This document shows, piece by piece, positions 1 through 11,330 of a DNA stretch of 64,000 nucleotides. The DNA is taken from assembly GCA_039000515.1 (NCBI GenBank), contig JBCFYV010000001.1, positions 50,154,184 to 50,218,183 on the forward strand, in the 5' to 3' direction. Below the pieces are notes generated by a model. It did no database searches, was not told where the DNA came from, and saw only the letters and a program-made list of their open reading frames with translations. This DNA is from Timema cristinae. Its lineage: Eukaryota; Arthropoda; Insecta; Phasmatodea; Timematidae. How positions within the stretch are numbered: position 1 is the stretch's first letter; every line of letters begins with the position of its first letter. A program made the translations under genes and the position numbers.

Positions 1-611
1 AAAATTTGACTGTACACAATACATAAATATTAGTGTTCACGTCCTTATAAATGTCAAGCTTACCTGCAAGAGTTCTAAAAGGGGGAGAGGGAAGGTGTAA
101 AGTAAGATTAAACCACTTATTGTTGGTAATGAAGAGTAGTGTGGGAAAAACTGGTTACACAATCAAAAATATTTTAATTTAATTTGTACTTGAACATGTG
201 ACTTTAAGAATTCGAAATATGACAGACAATGTGATTAGATATGTTGTGACTTTTACCTCAAAATTGGTAATCGACATAACAAATTTGAAATGTTGGAAAT
301 GTAAAGGGCAATGTTTTTGGCTAACCAAACAGAAATAATTATGTTATTATGTGGGTTTATTGTCTGCCGGGGCCAGAAGATAACAAGTTGTCAGCCATCA
401 TACAATTATAATGTGTGCTAACTGTTGATATTCGATCAAATTGATAAATAACTAATTTATTAATCGAGTTTTAGTAGACTATTTAATTTATTAGAACATA
501 CATCACTAGATATCATTAAAGTATTTTTCGATCCCTACTTTCCAATGTATTAACGTACACATTTTGTAAAATCATAGGGAAAAAAGCACACACACACACA
601 CACATATATAT
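1..611. other. Upstream flank, no gene seen
   Basis: AT-rich flank with no convincing ORF, RNA gene or recognised repeat apart from a short CA/TA microsatellite at about 589-611 that runs into the SINE-A copy. Confidence 0.5.
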
Positions 612-800
612 ATTATTATTATTATTATTATTATTATCACCGCATCTTACTACCCATTTGGGTTATACGCATTTACGCTAATGTGTAATGGTAGGATTAT
701 TGTTAGATGAAATGGAGGACCTACAGTTTAACGTGGAATCCGAACCACGGTGGAGGCCTGGCATTCCCCACATTCACAAAATGTCTTGTCAGAGGTGAAG
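612..800 (-). mobile_element. SINE-A copy, 5'-truncated
   Basis: A TTA microsatellite (612-637) is followed by the reverse complement of the SINE-A tail and body: the GGTTATACGC...CGCTAATGTG tail, the TAACGTGGAATCCGAACC segment, and GCCTGGCATTCC. The tRNA-like head is missing; the copy stops at a TA microsatellite. Confidence 0.85.
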
Positions 801-1599
801 TATATATATATATATATATAAAAGTTTGTCAAAGTAATATATATATAGTTTAAAGTTTTTAGAATGTGTAGGTTGTTTGAGACAGGGTGTGGGGTAAGGG
901 TGGTCGGTTTTTGTTTAAGAGAATCAACAATATTAAAACATACATTCGAAGCTGCAGTTTTAATAAATTGCAAATAATGAACATTTAGGAATGAGATTCG
1001 AACACAAAATACCAGATTATATTTCTTTATTGGCCTACTACTTTTTGAAAGTATGTTTACTACCCATAGATTGTATAGTCATGTATTCAACACACAATAA
1101 CCCTTTGTTACCATTCCCTACCTCAAAAGTTCTAAATAAAAAAAAACACGACTATGTCGCAGAAGGCAAGGAATAAGTGGGTGCTTTGATGACGTAGTCG
1201 CAAAGTGCAAGCAGCCCCACAAACCCACTGCACCGGGCGTTTTCACCCCCGCCCTCCCAAAATAAGTCACCCCTCCTTGGTGTGGCGATGTCGCAGCTGT
1301 TCATATGTTATAAGTATAGGGCGGCCTGAGACGCAGGAAGCTAGTCGAGGGTTGGACGCCTCACAAGTTACACGCGTGCTCTCTACTTTGACAGCTGCCC
1401 TTTTTAGCTTCTGCCAGATATCACGCGATCCTAACAAGTTTCCCGGGAAAAGTATAGTAATGACACCTATCGGCGCTTGATAGTACCAGCTTATGCAGCG
1501 AGGTTCCGTGGTTCGCCGCTAGTGGCGCTCTGAAGGTTGTGTTGTCTTTTTTTTTTTTTTTTTTTTTTTGAACCATTGTACATTTTCGAATGAGAGGGG
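801..1599. other. Promoter-distal flank, no gene seen
   Basis: Contains a TA repeat, then AT-rich DNA, then a more GC-rich section from about 1190. Short open frames here (60-90 codons) lack recognisable domains and are taken as chance. Confidence 0.5.
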
Positions 1600-2191
1600 T
1601 AGTCTGCTGGCAACCGCGTTGTGAACAACTTGTCAGTGTGACGTTGTGCGCGAACCTATACTGTAACTATCGGGTAGTGTGATTTTTTAAAAAGAAAAGA
1701 TTTTTGAAATGAGTTATGAATTCTATACTGTATTTCATTAGTGTCACATGGACTCCCAAAAGGATTACCACTCTATGAAGTTTAAGTATTATGTGAAACA
1801 TGGGATAAAATAGTTAAAAAACAAACAAGTACGTAATTTAATTTTGTTTGCTTTTTTTCGAATGTGTGCACAGTGTTTACTTGGTTTCGCTCCTACCTTT
1901 GGATTAAGTGTTTTATAGTGTCGGTGGTGTTGTGTTTTGAGAGTTTTATCATCTCATATTTTAAAAGAATACCTACAATTTTGAAGTGTTTCTTAACGAA
2001 AATTTTAAAAAGTGATTTTTGTTTGTGGTTGTCATAACGAGTTGGCTAGTTGCTGATGGGAGCCTATGGCGTTTTCCAGGTTCCCCCTGAGGTAACTACC
2101 AACTCCATACAGGCCTGACTAAAATCGTTGGCCTTAAAAAAAAAGTTGTTTTAAAAACAACGAGCAAGCAAAGTGCTATACGATCCCGAAC
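1600..2191 (+). promoter_or_regulatory. Probable core promoter and 5' leader of Delta
   Basis: This is the sequence just upstream of the Delta start codon. TCAGT at 1633-1637 matches the arthropod initiator core, which would place a start site near 1635 and a leader of about 550 nt. No convincing TATA box lies about 30 bp upstream and no downstream promoter element is clear. The region from about 1190 to 1680 is richer in GC than the introns. A T-tract at 1547-1569 precedes it. The start site is inferred from a short motif only. Confidence 0.3.
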
Positions 2192-2260
2192 ATGAGGTGG
2201 ATACCGGCGCATGCAGGATATACGTCCGTCCTTGTTGTCTTACTGGCCGCACTGCAGCAG
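2192..2260 (+). CDS. Dl: Delta exon 1: start codon and signal peptide
   Basis: The exon encodes 23 residues beginning MRWIPAHAG, followed by a hydrophobic run (SVLVVLLAAL) typical of a cleavable signal peptide, and ends in QQ. It is followed directly by a GTGAGT donor at 2261, phase 0. The next exon starts with GGCSGVFEL, so cleavage near the exon junction would leave a mature N-terminus close to the conserved CSG of Delta proteins. The ATG is chosen because it begins the hydrophobic leader and because an in-frame TAA lies 57 nt upstream (2135-2137), so the frame cannot extend further 5'. There is no sequence homology in a signal peptide to confirm it; the evidence is hydrophobicity, splice donor, phase match and position upstream of exon 2. 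An alternative first exon elsewhere in the 3.5-kb intron is possible but not seen. Confidence 0.75.
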
Positions 2261-5200
2261 GTGAGTGTTCTTTATTTGAATGAGAATTGTTGCTTTTCCT
2301 CATAACATTTACATTGTTGCACGGTGTTAGTTCGTGATTTTGGTTTACTATTACATATTTAACCTCTCAAGAGGTTGGATTAGTTTATTATGTTAGCAAA
2401 TGACGCGTAAGATTTAGTACTATCGTTGAACCTTGAGTTTTTTTTACGAACAAGAATGTTAGTTTGTATATAAACCAATATAGTTGGTTATTGGTCAAAT
2501 ACCTAATAGTTTTCTTTATAGCTAAGCGCATTATATACCAAACATGCAAGATATGATCTTTTTAAACAATGCCCCATTTAATTAAAGCCAAGTGAATAGA
2601 ATAACGGAAATTAAACAGTTAAATGTGAGATAATGTACCCTGCCTTTTCAAAGATGTTTACAATAGTTAGTAAATCCGAAACACTTGGAATATGGACAAA
2701 TGTACAGGAACATCATTTGTTTGGGTATTATCAAGCTTTATTTCCAAATTTCTACCTCCTGCTGAATCTCTTGAAACGTTCGTAAGAAGAAAACGCGTGT
2801 TTATCATAAATGTTGTCTGTACTCTTACACCAATAAGATTACATCGAAGTTAACATTTTGTACACACCGTTAGGTTGTGGTAAGGGTTGAGTTACCCGGG
2901 AAGCATCAAAGAGATTGCCGCAAGTCGCTGTGCTGTCGGCGGTTCAGCGATCTAAACAAAGAAACATTGTTATTACCACGGCTACCGAACTTTCTGGAGA
3001 GCTTATTTTCCTTTAATCAAATTACATGATTAGTTGAGTTTTAGTTTACGTTTGTCTCACACTACAAAAAAAAAACTGTTCTTGCGATTATTTTCATGCG
3101 TTGGCGTTTGTGCATTTAAATAGCCAACCATGCCGACCAGCTCGCTAAATGCGGCGGGAAGCGATTGTTGAGTCAACTCAAGTGTCTGAATAAATTAATT
3201 AAAAGGACTAACCTAATAAGTCAAACTGGCAGTGAAGGATTTATATATTATTTTAAAGATGTTATTTTATTTACGTAGTTTACGGTTTTAGCACCGTTTT
3301 CTAACAGGTACTAACAAGGCTAATATATTTCGATATTTTAATCAAGATATGGCTTTGTTTTATGATGAATTCCAATTTGTTAACCGGTTTACACCACAGG
3401 CTACTTAAAATCATAGTGTTCTTTTGAAATTTTTCGGTAACATTTTTCTTAATTCATGTCTAATTTAGTATTTTGATCAAGCTGACCATTTAGCACTATT
3501 GATAGTAAAATTGAATATAAATTATACACAATTATACACAGATATAATGTGGCAAACTGCTTATTAGGACTTATTAAATTAATTAAAGTTGTATTTGTAA
3601 TTTACCAAAAGTTAAAGCCATAATATATTAGGGCCTAAGTATATTATATTTTTGATATAATACTGTATTAAGATAAATTTATGCTCAATAGTGTTAAAAA
3701 ATGTTTAATGTTAGAATAATTAACGATTCTGGGTCTAAATGAAAAGTTTATGAATAGATTCAAATGGCGCTGCGTGTTGAGATTTGAAATTTTGTGGGTG
3801 ACCTTTGGCATGTGTAATTGAGATAGGTCAGTGACTGATGACTGATATGTAATAAACTAATGATAGGTCTACTTCATGCCTTAATGTACACAACATTTTA
3901 ATAGTGGCCTAGGGACATATCTTTAAAAAAAATCCTTTTGTCAAAGTTTCATAAATGGCTTATTTATAGGGTTTATTTGCTAAGTAGCCAAATTTAATTA
4001 GTTGTCTGGTAGAGACTAAACTAAACAGGTTGTACCCATTTTGAAATTAACTTTGCTTTTACTTTAGGACCTAGCTCTATAGATTTGTATAGTTTTTTAA
4101 ATACTTTTTTTTTCATTATTTTTGGGTAATATAATAGCTGTCATTTTTGCAACCAATGGATTTGGTTGTAAATTGTTAAGATAAAGCTGTTATGGTTGTC
4201 TGGTAGAATAGGTTTTTTTTAGATACTGCAGAAGGTTTCAAATAATTTACTACTGAACTTAGAACTCTGCGTTTATCTGTATACAAAATCGCAATACATT
4301 TTGGGCTATGTCTACTCAAGAGTTGAGTATTTATTGCGCTGTAAATTTTACTTAATGCAAATTAATTCTCCTACTAAATATTATGTCTATTTTAATAGTA
4401 CGTGATAGATTAAATCTTTAACTAAAAATGATTAAAAAATTGATGTTTTTGTTTGCTTTATTACTATTAAATAATTTTGAATGCCTATTAAAGCACATTT
4501 CTACTAATACAGTTAAGCTTTCAGTCCAGGCAACGTACAGTATTGAAAAGAAGTGGCCTAGGTCCATACATTGCTAAAATAACTTAAACAAGTTCAAAAT
4601 ATCTGTCCTGACGATTATTAAAAACCTTTACATTGTGATAGGTCTATTTAGTTTCTAGACGTATATTTCTTGTTTAGTTCCGGCTAATATGGTATCAACT
4701 AGACAGTGGCAATAACTTTCGAGCAATGTGCACTTATCTATTTTCTATCCTAGTTCCTCTTAGGCTCGTCATTATCTTAAATGTTGCTAGAAACGTCAGA
4801 ACATTGAACTAGACCTTATTTTGAATTCAGTATCAAATTCAAGATATTTTATAAAACATGTTTTTTTTTGTTTTTTTTTTCCAAATCATCACATTTCAAA
4901 ACTCACTCAATCGGGCCGATTAGTGACATGGTCTACCGGCGAATTATTTCTATATCATTTCTAGACCTTTTCTAATAAATGTTGCCAGTAAACTTATTAT
5001 TTAAAATTCACCCTAGATTTCTATAGTACTAAATTCGCCCCCGCTCCCGAGATTAACAGCTTGAAACAATGAAAATGCGTCAAAGTAACCCTAAATCTTG
5101 TTATAGTGAAACTTTAAAGACTTAATTTGGGTTAATGTTTCGTTTTGTAGTGTAATACCAAGAGGGTGGGGGAAGGTTGATTCGGACGATGAAAGGTGGT

Positions 5201-5791
5201 GTGTGTGTGAAGTGTTGGGTGTCGGTCGCAGCAAGTAGGTGCTCCAAATATGTACCCATTTAGAGGTTGGGGATTCATTAAAATAATATCTGCCATCTGA
5301 CAGCTACAAAAGTTAACCAAACTACAATACAATTTTTATAGGAAAAAACACAAAAACCACAAGATTTTCTTTGTGTTCACAACATTGATAACATACTATA
5401 TTTTTGATAGTTATTTATTTATTGTCGATTTAAAGTGACAGCTGCAGATGATGTTATCTGCAGCTGTACCCGCGGTGGCTATTGGGTAAAAGCGATGCAA
5501 TAACAATATTGAATGACAAGTGTAAGCGTTAGGTGTGGCAAGGAGTTACCTAGCCTATAGTTTATTTATTCCATTGTAGTTCCCAATTCAATTCCTCTTT
5601 ATTTTTTTTTAAATATTGGTGTGCCTTATGCCTTTATAAAATTGCTTATTTCTTTTAGCACCTAATCTTAGGCATACTACCCGTTCAGTCTCATAGTCAG
5701 ACTTGGTGGCAAACTAAGTCTACCTATGAAAGTGGCCCATAATCCTCTTGTGTGATATGTTGGTGCTCATGTGTGGTGTTCTTGTATCCAG
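2261..5791 (+). other. Delta intron 1 (3.5 kb), nearly repeat-free
   Basis: Starts GTGAGT and ends TATCCAG, phase 0. No SINE is recognisable in it; only a MITE-F-like fragment near its 3' end (5320-5470). Two short patches at about 2890-2960 and 3090-3190 are richer in GC and CpG than the surroundings, the second containing TGAGTCA, and are candidate regulatory sequence. The rest is featureless AT-rich DNA. Confidence 0.7.
5320..5470. mobile_element. MITE-F-like fragment with a perfect hairpin
   Basis: Contains CAATTTTTATAGG and GTGACAGCTGCAGAT...ATCTGCAGCTGT, both seen in other MITE-F copies. The 12-bp stem at 5438-5449 and 5456-5467 is perfect with a six-base loop. Boundaries are uncertain. 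Confidence 0.4.
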
Positions 5792-6088
5792 GGGGGTTGC
5801 TCCGGTGTGTTCGAGCTGCGTCTCAAGTCGTTCGTCAACGACTACGGCAAGGACAGTGTGGGCCAGTGCTGTTCCGGGGAGCCGCCCGCTCCGGGTTCCG
5901 GGCTGTGCTCTGGACCTTGTCGGACCCGGTTCCGGGTGTGTCTCAAGCATTACCAGGCGCAGATAGACACCACTTCACCGTGCACCTTCGGGGACGTGAT
6001 GACGCCCGTGCTGGGGGAGAACAGTGTCCACTTGACTGGGGACAGCTTCGACAACCTCATCCGGTTCCCGTTTGACTTCACCTGGCCG
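5792..6088 (+). CDS. Dl: Delta exon 2: MNNL domain
   Basis: The exon encodes residues 24-122, essentially the whole MNNL (C2-like) domain that opens Notch ligands and contributes to Notch binding and to phospholipid contact. Landmarks are CSGVFELRLKSF near the start, the GQCCSGE cysteine pair, the CRTRFRVCLKHYQ motif, the IDTTSPCTFGD segment, and TPVLGENSV before FDFTWP at the end. The same motifs occur in the same order in Drosophila Delta. The insert between the second and third motif groups is shorter in proline/glycine-rich sequence, as expected for a loop. The acceptor is TATCCAG and the donor GTGAGT, both phase 0. The exon stands out by its GC content against the flanking intron. The other open frames overlapping it are shadows and show no homology. 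The domain appears complete and uninterrupted. Confidence 0.96.
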
Positions 6089-6514
6089 GTGAGTCCCTGT
6101 TATAACCGCTCTTCCTCTTGTAGTCGGCTTCACTGTGGACACACGAACAGCAAACCTCTTTTATTCTCAACCTTTTCACATCATTTTTCTTAGCAAAATT
6201 AACTGTTAAAATCTCAATAAATATAATATTTAAATAAGTAAATATTGCCATCACAACAAATAATATTATTTTATTTAAGAAAAAAAAATGTAATTTGTTG
6301 GTAGGCCTATATATTTCGTCTATTTTTATTAATCTTAAGTTAGAACAGAAAATAATATAAATATTTGAATATATTTTGTTTTAAATTCAATTTTAAACTC
6401 TATTCAAAAATGATTTGTTGATTTTTATAAAATTTGCCAAAAGAAAATCATTTTTAAAAGCAACAGTTTGAGGATGCTCTAGGCTTTCAACCCCCTGTCG
6501 CCTTGAACTCCGGT

Positions 6515-6655
6515 TCTGGTCAAAATATCTGCAACTGTCACTTTTGATAGATTATTTCCTTATTAAAAAAAATGCTATCAAAGTTGGCCAGAGAATAAAA
6601 TCTTTTTGTATTTTCTACAAGGTTCCTCTAACGAAAAATTGACTGTACGATCAAA
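6515..6655. mobile_element. MITE-F fragment
   Basis: Shows the MITE-F interior (CTGCAACTGTCACTTTTGAT, ATGCTATCAAAGTTGGC) and one terminus close to the reverse complement of CTACAGTCAATTTTTC. The other terminus is not recognisable. Confidence 0.5.
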
Positions 6656-7265
6656 ATTGAAGGGTATTTCTTAATTCATTCATTACATCACCAACAAATG
6701 TTGACATAATTGTTTCTTTGACAATAAGACCTGCATAGTTATTACAGTTTAACTAGAAAATTGACTAAAACTCTTGTAAGACTTAGATCAGCTTGTGTAA
6801 AATTCCCATCTGCTTTAGTAATTTTTTTGTGATATAATAATAATGTCGGCTTAGCTACATTCTCTCAACTTTAACATGTAGGCCTATATTATCACTACAC
6901 GCGCATTTGCTTAGAGGGAGTTTGGGAAACCATTTTGCTTAAAATAACACTTCAATACTCCTATCAGTTGAAACCCAGACAAGAAAAAGCTTAACTCCTT
7001 TGTCCACGTGTTCATCGTGTGCCGAAGTCAAACTTTTTTTATCTTGGGTTTTTTTAATGTCTGTTTATTGGGGCACAGCGAACCATAAATTCTATAACTT
7101 TAGTTTTGACAGTTCCTTTGATGTTTTGAATTGTTTTCCCCGGAGTTTATTCGCTCGCAAGGCTGTGTGTCTATCAAAACTGATGCTATTCTTAGACTAT
7201 TGGAATAGCCTAGGCCTACTTTCAAAATGGTCGTGTGTCCATCAAACACACTAGATGTTAGTTTT

Positions 7266-7500
7266 AGTACCGCGTCTTACTGCCTGTCCGGGTTATACTC
7301 TTTTCTACTAATCACGCTAATGGTTTTAGTGGTTAGGAAGATTATATAAAAAAGAAATGTACACGCATTTGCTTGAAAGAAGAATGGCAAATAATTTTGG
7401 GGGAAACTCCCATTAGTAGACCCGACCGGGTGTCAAACCCCGTTCTTTCTGTAATCAGTAGACCAGTCTTATCATGAGAATGATGCCTTAGACCATTCGT
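7266..7500 (-). mobile_element. SINE-B copy
   Basis: Reverse-complement tail (ACCGCGTCTTACTGCC...GGGTTATAC), body with CGCATTTGC, and a decayed Leu-tRNA-like head (TTAGACCAT). Diverged but nearly full length. Confidence 0.75.
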
Positions 7501-7692
7501 ACAATGTATTATCATTTAAAAAAAGGATATTTAGGAACCATTGCCTTAAGTGTAGTAAAAATATGAAGAACAAACCTAGGAAAGATAATTAAATAATTAA
7601 ATATGAAAGTCAAACAAATCCTCTGAGCTAGCTTTTGGACTTATTTGTTAAGTCCGTCCTAAAGACGCTCCCCATCACGGGATAAGCAAGAT

Positions 7693-8044
7693 CCTTAAGG
7701 TGGGGATGCCCTGGACGTGAGAGAATATAAGTGTGTTTGCAGTTTTTGTATTAAAAATTATATTTGGCCAAAATATATAAAATGTCTTATATACAAACAT
7801 AAGTTTAATTTCCTTCATATGTTGATATCAACTGTTGTTGAATATCTGTCATGACCATGGTGGAATTAGCTGATAGACTTTTTAAATGAAGATAAAAAGT
7901 TGTCATTAAATTTCAGGACATCCTTGACAAATATTCGACAGTTAAGGTCACCATGTGGATTTATTTTGACATAAAACTGTTTTGCTATGAAAACTGCAAA
8001 AAACACTGGCCTTTTCTCGCGTCCCCTGCATCCCCACTTTAAGG
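7693..8044. mobile_element. MITE-R, intact copy with long TIRs and 5-bp TSD
   Basis: Both ends read inward CCTTAARGTGGGGATG, and similarity continues for about 52 bp, including GCAGTTTT, with few mismatches. The element is flanked by the direct repeat AAGAT (7688-7692 and 8045-8049). It is 352 bp with no coding capacity. The interior motif TATCAACWGTTGTTGAATAT recurs in four other places in the window. The 5-bp duplication and terminal sequence do not point me to one named superfamily; some hAT groups make 5-6-bp duplications. Confidence 0.85.
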
Positions 8045-9099
8045 AAGATGGTAAGTAGTTCCTTACTGCCCCACATAGTAAGTAGCCCTTTCGACACAAA
8101 AGCTCAATATGTGTTACGGGAGAACACCCTCATTACTATCAATTTGCCCGCATCGCGAGCAAAGTTGTATAGCTGGTTTAATCTATTGATGGCGGGTAGG
8201 CCTGGGTTCTAATCCCTCTACCGAGGTTTTTGTGTGTGATGTTTATCCACTCAAGCACGGGCACACCTTCCTCATCCCATTATTGTAAATATACGGATAG
8301 CTCGAGTAGTAAAACGTTGTGATCGAACGTGCAAGGTAAAATGTCATTGGCCTTTCTCTCCTCCTCTCCGGAGTTCTCAGGTGACACAAATTCCTACAAA
8401 CACACACACACACACACACACACACGCGCGTCATGGGAATCTTGCACCGTGTTCTTGACCAATTAACACTGAGCGTTGACCTGGCCTAACAAGTGTCTTT
8501 CTACGCTCTCAAGCCGTGAAAACTAGAATGACTGACATCTTTTGTTATCAAGTGGTAGAACGAAATCTGATTGACGGCTCGTGTAGCTTTCCCATCCATA
8601 GCGGGCGAGCACTTTCTAAAGAGACGAGGGGTTAAATGGGGGATAAGGGACAACAACAACAATAACAACGTATCTTCTCTGGGTGAGCAAGAAATTAAAA
8701 CGAGTTATTTTTATTGACTTGAGGAGCGAGCTCTTCCACTATTTTAACGACCTACGCTTTTTTATTTTTTTCCGACGAAACTGTTTGCCGAAGGAGGTGT
8801 GAGACACATCGGGATGATTGATTCTTTTAAATGATCCTCGCGGGGTTTCCCAGATCTTGGTAGTTCTGTGTGTTTACAGTTTGTCAAACCTTTGGGTTAG
8901 TTATCGTTTCGAACGGTAGTCAGTAACACATTTTATACCTAAGGCTGTGATCGATTCTAATTTAGGCCTCACTTTATTTCATGAGTTTATTTCACACTGA
9001 AATAAGTGGTCACAATCGGGGTAAACTGGAAATGTCAGTGGATATCTAGAGGAAATGGTTTATATTTGACTGACAAGGTAACTTGTAAAAGTATTTATT

Positions 9100-9262
9100 A
9101 GGCTAAATAGGTGGTGTTTTATTATGAGGAAGGCAAATTATAATTATAAGAAATGTACTTGCATTTGTGTGGAGTGAAAGAAGTGTCTGAAACCATTTAG
9201 GGAAAAAAACACCGCAATTCAAACCCTGACTTCTCTTCATCGGCAAACCCAACTAGACAAGG
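9100..9262 (-). mobile_element. SINE-B copy, degenerate
   Basis: Body region (TGCATTTGTGTGGAGTGAAAG, then CCATTTAGGG) and remnants of the B-box region, with the tail lost. Directly followed by a SINE-C. Confidence 0.55.
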
Positions 9263-9267
9263 TCCAC

Positions 9268-9485
9268 CACCCTAGCTCATTTGGTTAGCGTGTTTGTCTA
9301 CGGAGTTAAGGGTCCTGGGTTCGAGTCCTGGCATTGTCTAAACATTTATGTCTTTCTCCTTTCACAGTGATGAATTGATGGCCGGGATCTGGTTTTTGTG
9401 TCTGTTATATTTGTGTGTCGTGTGCTTATATTATCAAACGGTAAATAAAGTTCACGTTAGCTACCTCTCAAATAAATGAAATTAT
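9268..9485 (+). mobile_element. SINE-C copy
   Basis: tRNA-like head with A box TAGCTCATTTGG and B box GGTTCGAGTCC, then the family body (TTTCACAGTGATGAATTGATG) and the tail CTCAAATAAATGAAAT. Complete in outline. Confidence 0.8.
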
Positions 9486-10278
9486 AGTCCGCGTGTTGAC
9501 CGTTGCTGCCATACGGGTATCACATCGTATTCAAACACTTTGTTTGTTTAAGTTTTTGTTTATTTATTTTTGAAGGCACTCCAATCTAGAATGTAGTGGG
9601 GAACATTATAATATTTGAACTATGGAGGAATGTTTTTCATAAGATTGTATGGCTGTCCTCTATACAATTAATATTATGGCACCCACATATTGTCGACTGG
9701 AATAGGTCTGTATGCGAATTGTGGCACTTACATATATTGGTCCCTAGTAGCTGCGGAACATAAAAGAGAGCGATCGAACATAGAATTAATCAAAGGGCAG
9801 GCAACCTTTTTCCTCTTCCGATCTCGTATTTCATGGCCACCTCCTTCCGGTATAGTGTGCCCCCGAAGCCGCGACCTGATGAACAGGATGTGCTTTCTAT
9901 AGTCTCTTCCTCTAAAGACCGCATTACACCGGAGGTAACATTGTTGAAAACACGCGTTATTAATAATGTTTTTAACAAATCTTAAAAATGGACCCATCAA
10001 ATGTTATTAACTTTTGTTATCAACAGTTGTTGATTACATTTGTTACTAACATTTTTAAATGGCACTAAAAATATTAACAATTTTGCTACTAACTTTTGTC
10101 AATAACATTTGCTTTCAACATTTGTCGTTTTTTCCATAAACATGTCGATAACATTGTTGCTAGCTTTGTTAATAACATAAATTTTGCGGAGGCGGTCCTG
10201 ATCAAAGGGTGCTGATAACAAAATATTACTAACAAGCTATTACTGTTGGCAACTCTCTTTGAAGAGGCAGAGGCGATC

Positions 10279-10422
10279 ATGAACCAGAATGTTAGTACAG
10301 ACGACTCTGCAGATGAAGCAGCTGTACAAATGGTGGACGAGGTGACAGGGACTGAAGAAGCTCCTCACACATCTGATGTGAAGAAGTTATTCAAGTCACC
10401 TAGTAAAAGGAAGCGCACATAA
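10279..10422 (+). pseudogene. C-terminal remnant of a second Harbinger ORF (tentative)
   Basis: Open frame of 47 codons, acidic (STDDSADEAAVQMVDEVTG) and ending in a basic SPSKRKR tail that resembles a nuclear localisation signal, followed by TAA. The frame stays open upstream past the ATG (LFEEAEAI), so the ATG may be internal. It lies inside the Harbinger element, opposite in strand to the transposase fragment. Harbinger elements encode a second, often Myb/SANT- or MADF-like, DNA-binding protein, and this could be its C-terminus. That assignment is inference from position and composition; I see no DNA-binding domain here. Confidence 0.35.
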
Positions 10423-10457
10423 AGTTCTAGGAATATGTCTCCTTGTGATGATTGTTT

Positions 10458-10829
10458 ACGAAACAATAACATTAAGCTGTCAAAACTGTCATCGGTAGCT
10501 AAAAAGTGCAGGGAAAGAGCAAGCTTTTCGGGGACTGAAATGGCTTTACTATAATCAGTGTTTTGCCGTGAAATGTTTGGACCTATAAGGTTCACAAGGT
10601 ACTCACAATCATTACATGGCATTCGCACAAAACCTTTGAAACTGTCAATACTTGATAAATCACCGATTTCAAGTTTTCTTTCGTCCTTTTTCAAGTCACT
10701 TATGATATAATTTCCACTTTGCTTGTCCCTACTTTGAAGGTATGGATGAACCCACATCCTTTTAATATTTTTCCGTCTTCCTGCACCAATAATCACCACA
10801 CAAGCTAATAACATGTTATTACCGAACAT
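10458..10829 (-). pseudogene. Harbinger (HARBI1-like) transposase, N-terminal fragment
   Basis: Within the 214-codon open frame at 10365-11009, residues 61-184 resemble the N-terminal region of PIF/Harbinger transposases. Recognisable steps are RRKNIKRMWVHPYLQSRD, then FKGFVRMPCNDCEYLVNLIG, then AISVPEKLALSLHFLATDDS and SLMLLFR. This is the helical region before the DDE nuclease domain. After SLMLLFR the similarity ends abruptly, and none of the DDE catalytic acids are present, so the element has an internal deletion and cannot encode an active nuclease. The first 60 residues of the open frame are subterminal repeat read through and are probably not protein. Confidence 0.7.
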
Positions 10830-11251
10830 TCTTTCGGCTATTACTTTGTTAAATATACATGTTACAATAACTTTGTTATCCAATTTTAATTTTGAGGTTT
10901 CAAATTGTGCATGACATGCTACCAACATTTTTGTCGAAAACATAGTTATAAATATTTTGTTATCAACATTTACTAAAACAGTTTTTCCCAGTAACATATT
11001 TACTAACAATGTTTTTGCTATTCCCTTGGTGTATATCCAGCTTTTTAAGATGCCGGTTCCCTTTACCCCACAACAAACAGATTAGACTCTTGGCAGTGTC
11101 GGGACAGCTGGTAGGCAGGTAGCGCGCCTTGCGGGCGGGTAAGGAAGCTTTTCTTGGCGATTTGCTCCTCAACATTTTATATTGTTCTCCAGTGTGCACG
11201 TGCAAGCAACAATGAGACGTTACAGAATGATTCTATTTTTTGCGTGTTTTT

Positions 11252-11330
11252 TGCGTCTTACTACCCGTCCGAGCACTGCACATATTTAGACCTACACAAA
11301 TTAGATAGGATAATGAGGATAGAAAAAGAG
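11252..11330 (-). mobile_element. SINE-B tail part, interrupted
   Basis: GCGTCTTACTACCCGTCCG tail followed by decayed SINE-B body. The rest of the same element appears to resume at 11545, after a LINE fragment. Confidence 0.5.

Larger units (their letters stand above)
9927..11031. mobile_element. PIF/Harbinger-type deletion derivative
   Basis: An approximately 1.1-kb element. Its ends read inward CACCGGAGG and CACCAAGGG, and both subterminal zones are crowded with variants of AACAWTTGTTA. It carries a transposase N-terminal fragment on the - strand and a short acidic open frame on the + strand, converging where the transposase catalytic part should be. Flanking trinucleotides are TTA on the left and TAT on the right, so the expected TWA duplication is not clean. 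Non-autonomous. Confidence 0.6.

Noticed and set aside
5748..6193. Other + and - frames over Delta exon 2
   Set aside because: Shadows of the exon; only the frame with MNNL motifs has homology and proper splice junctions.
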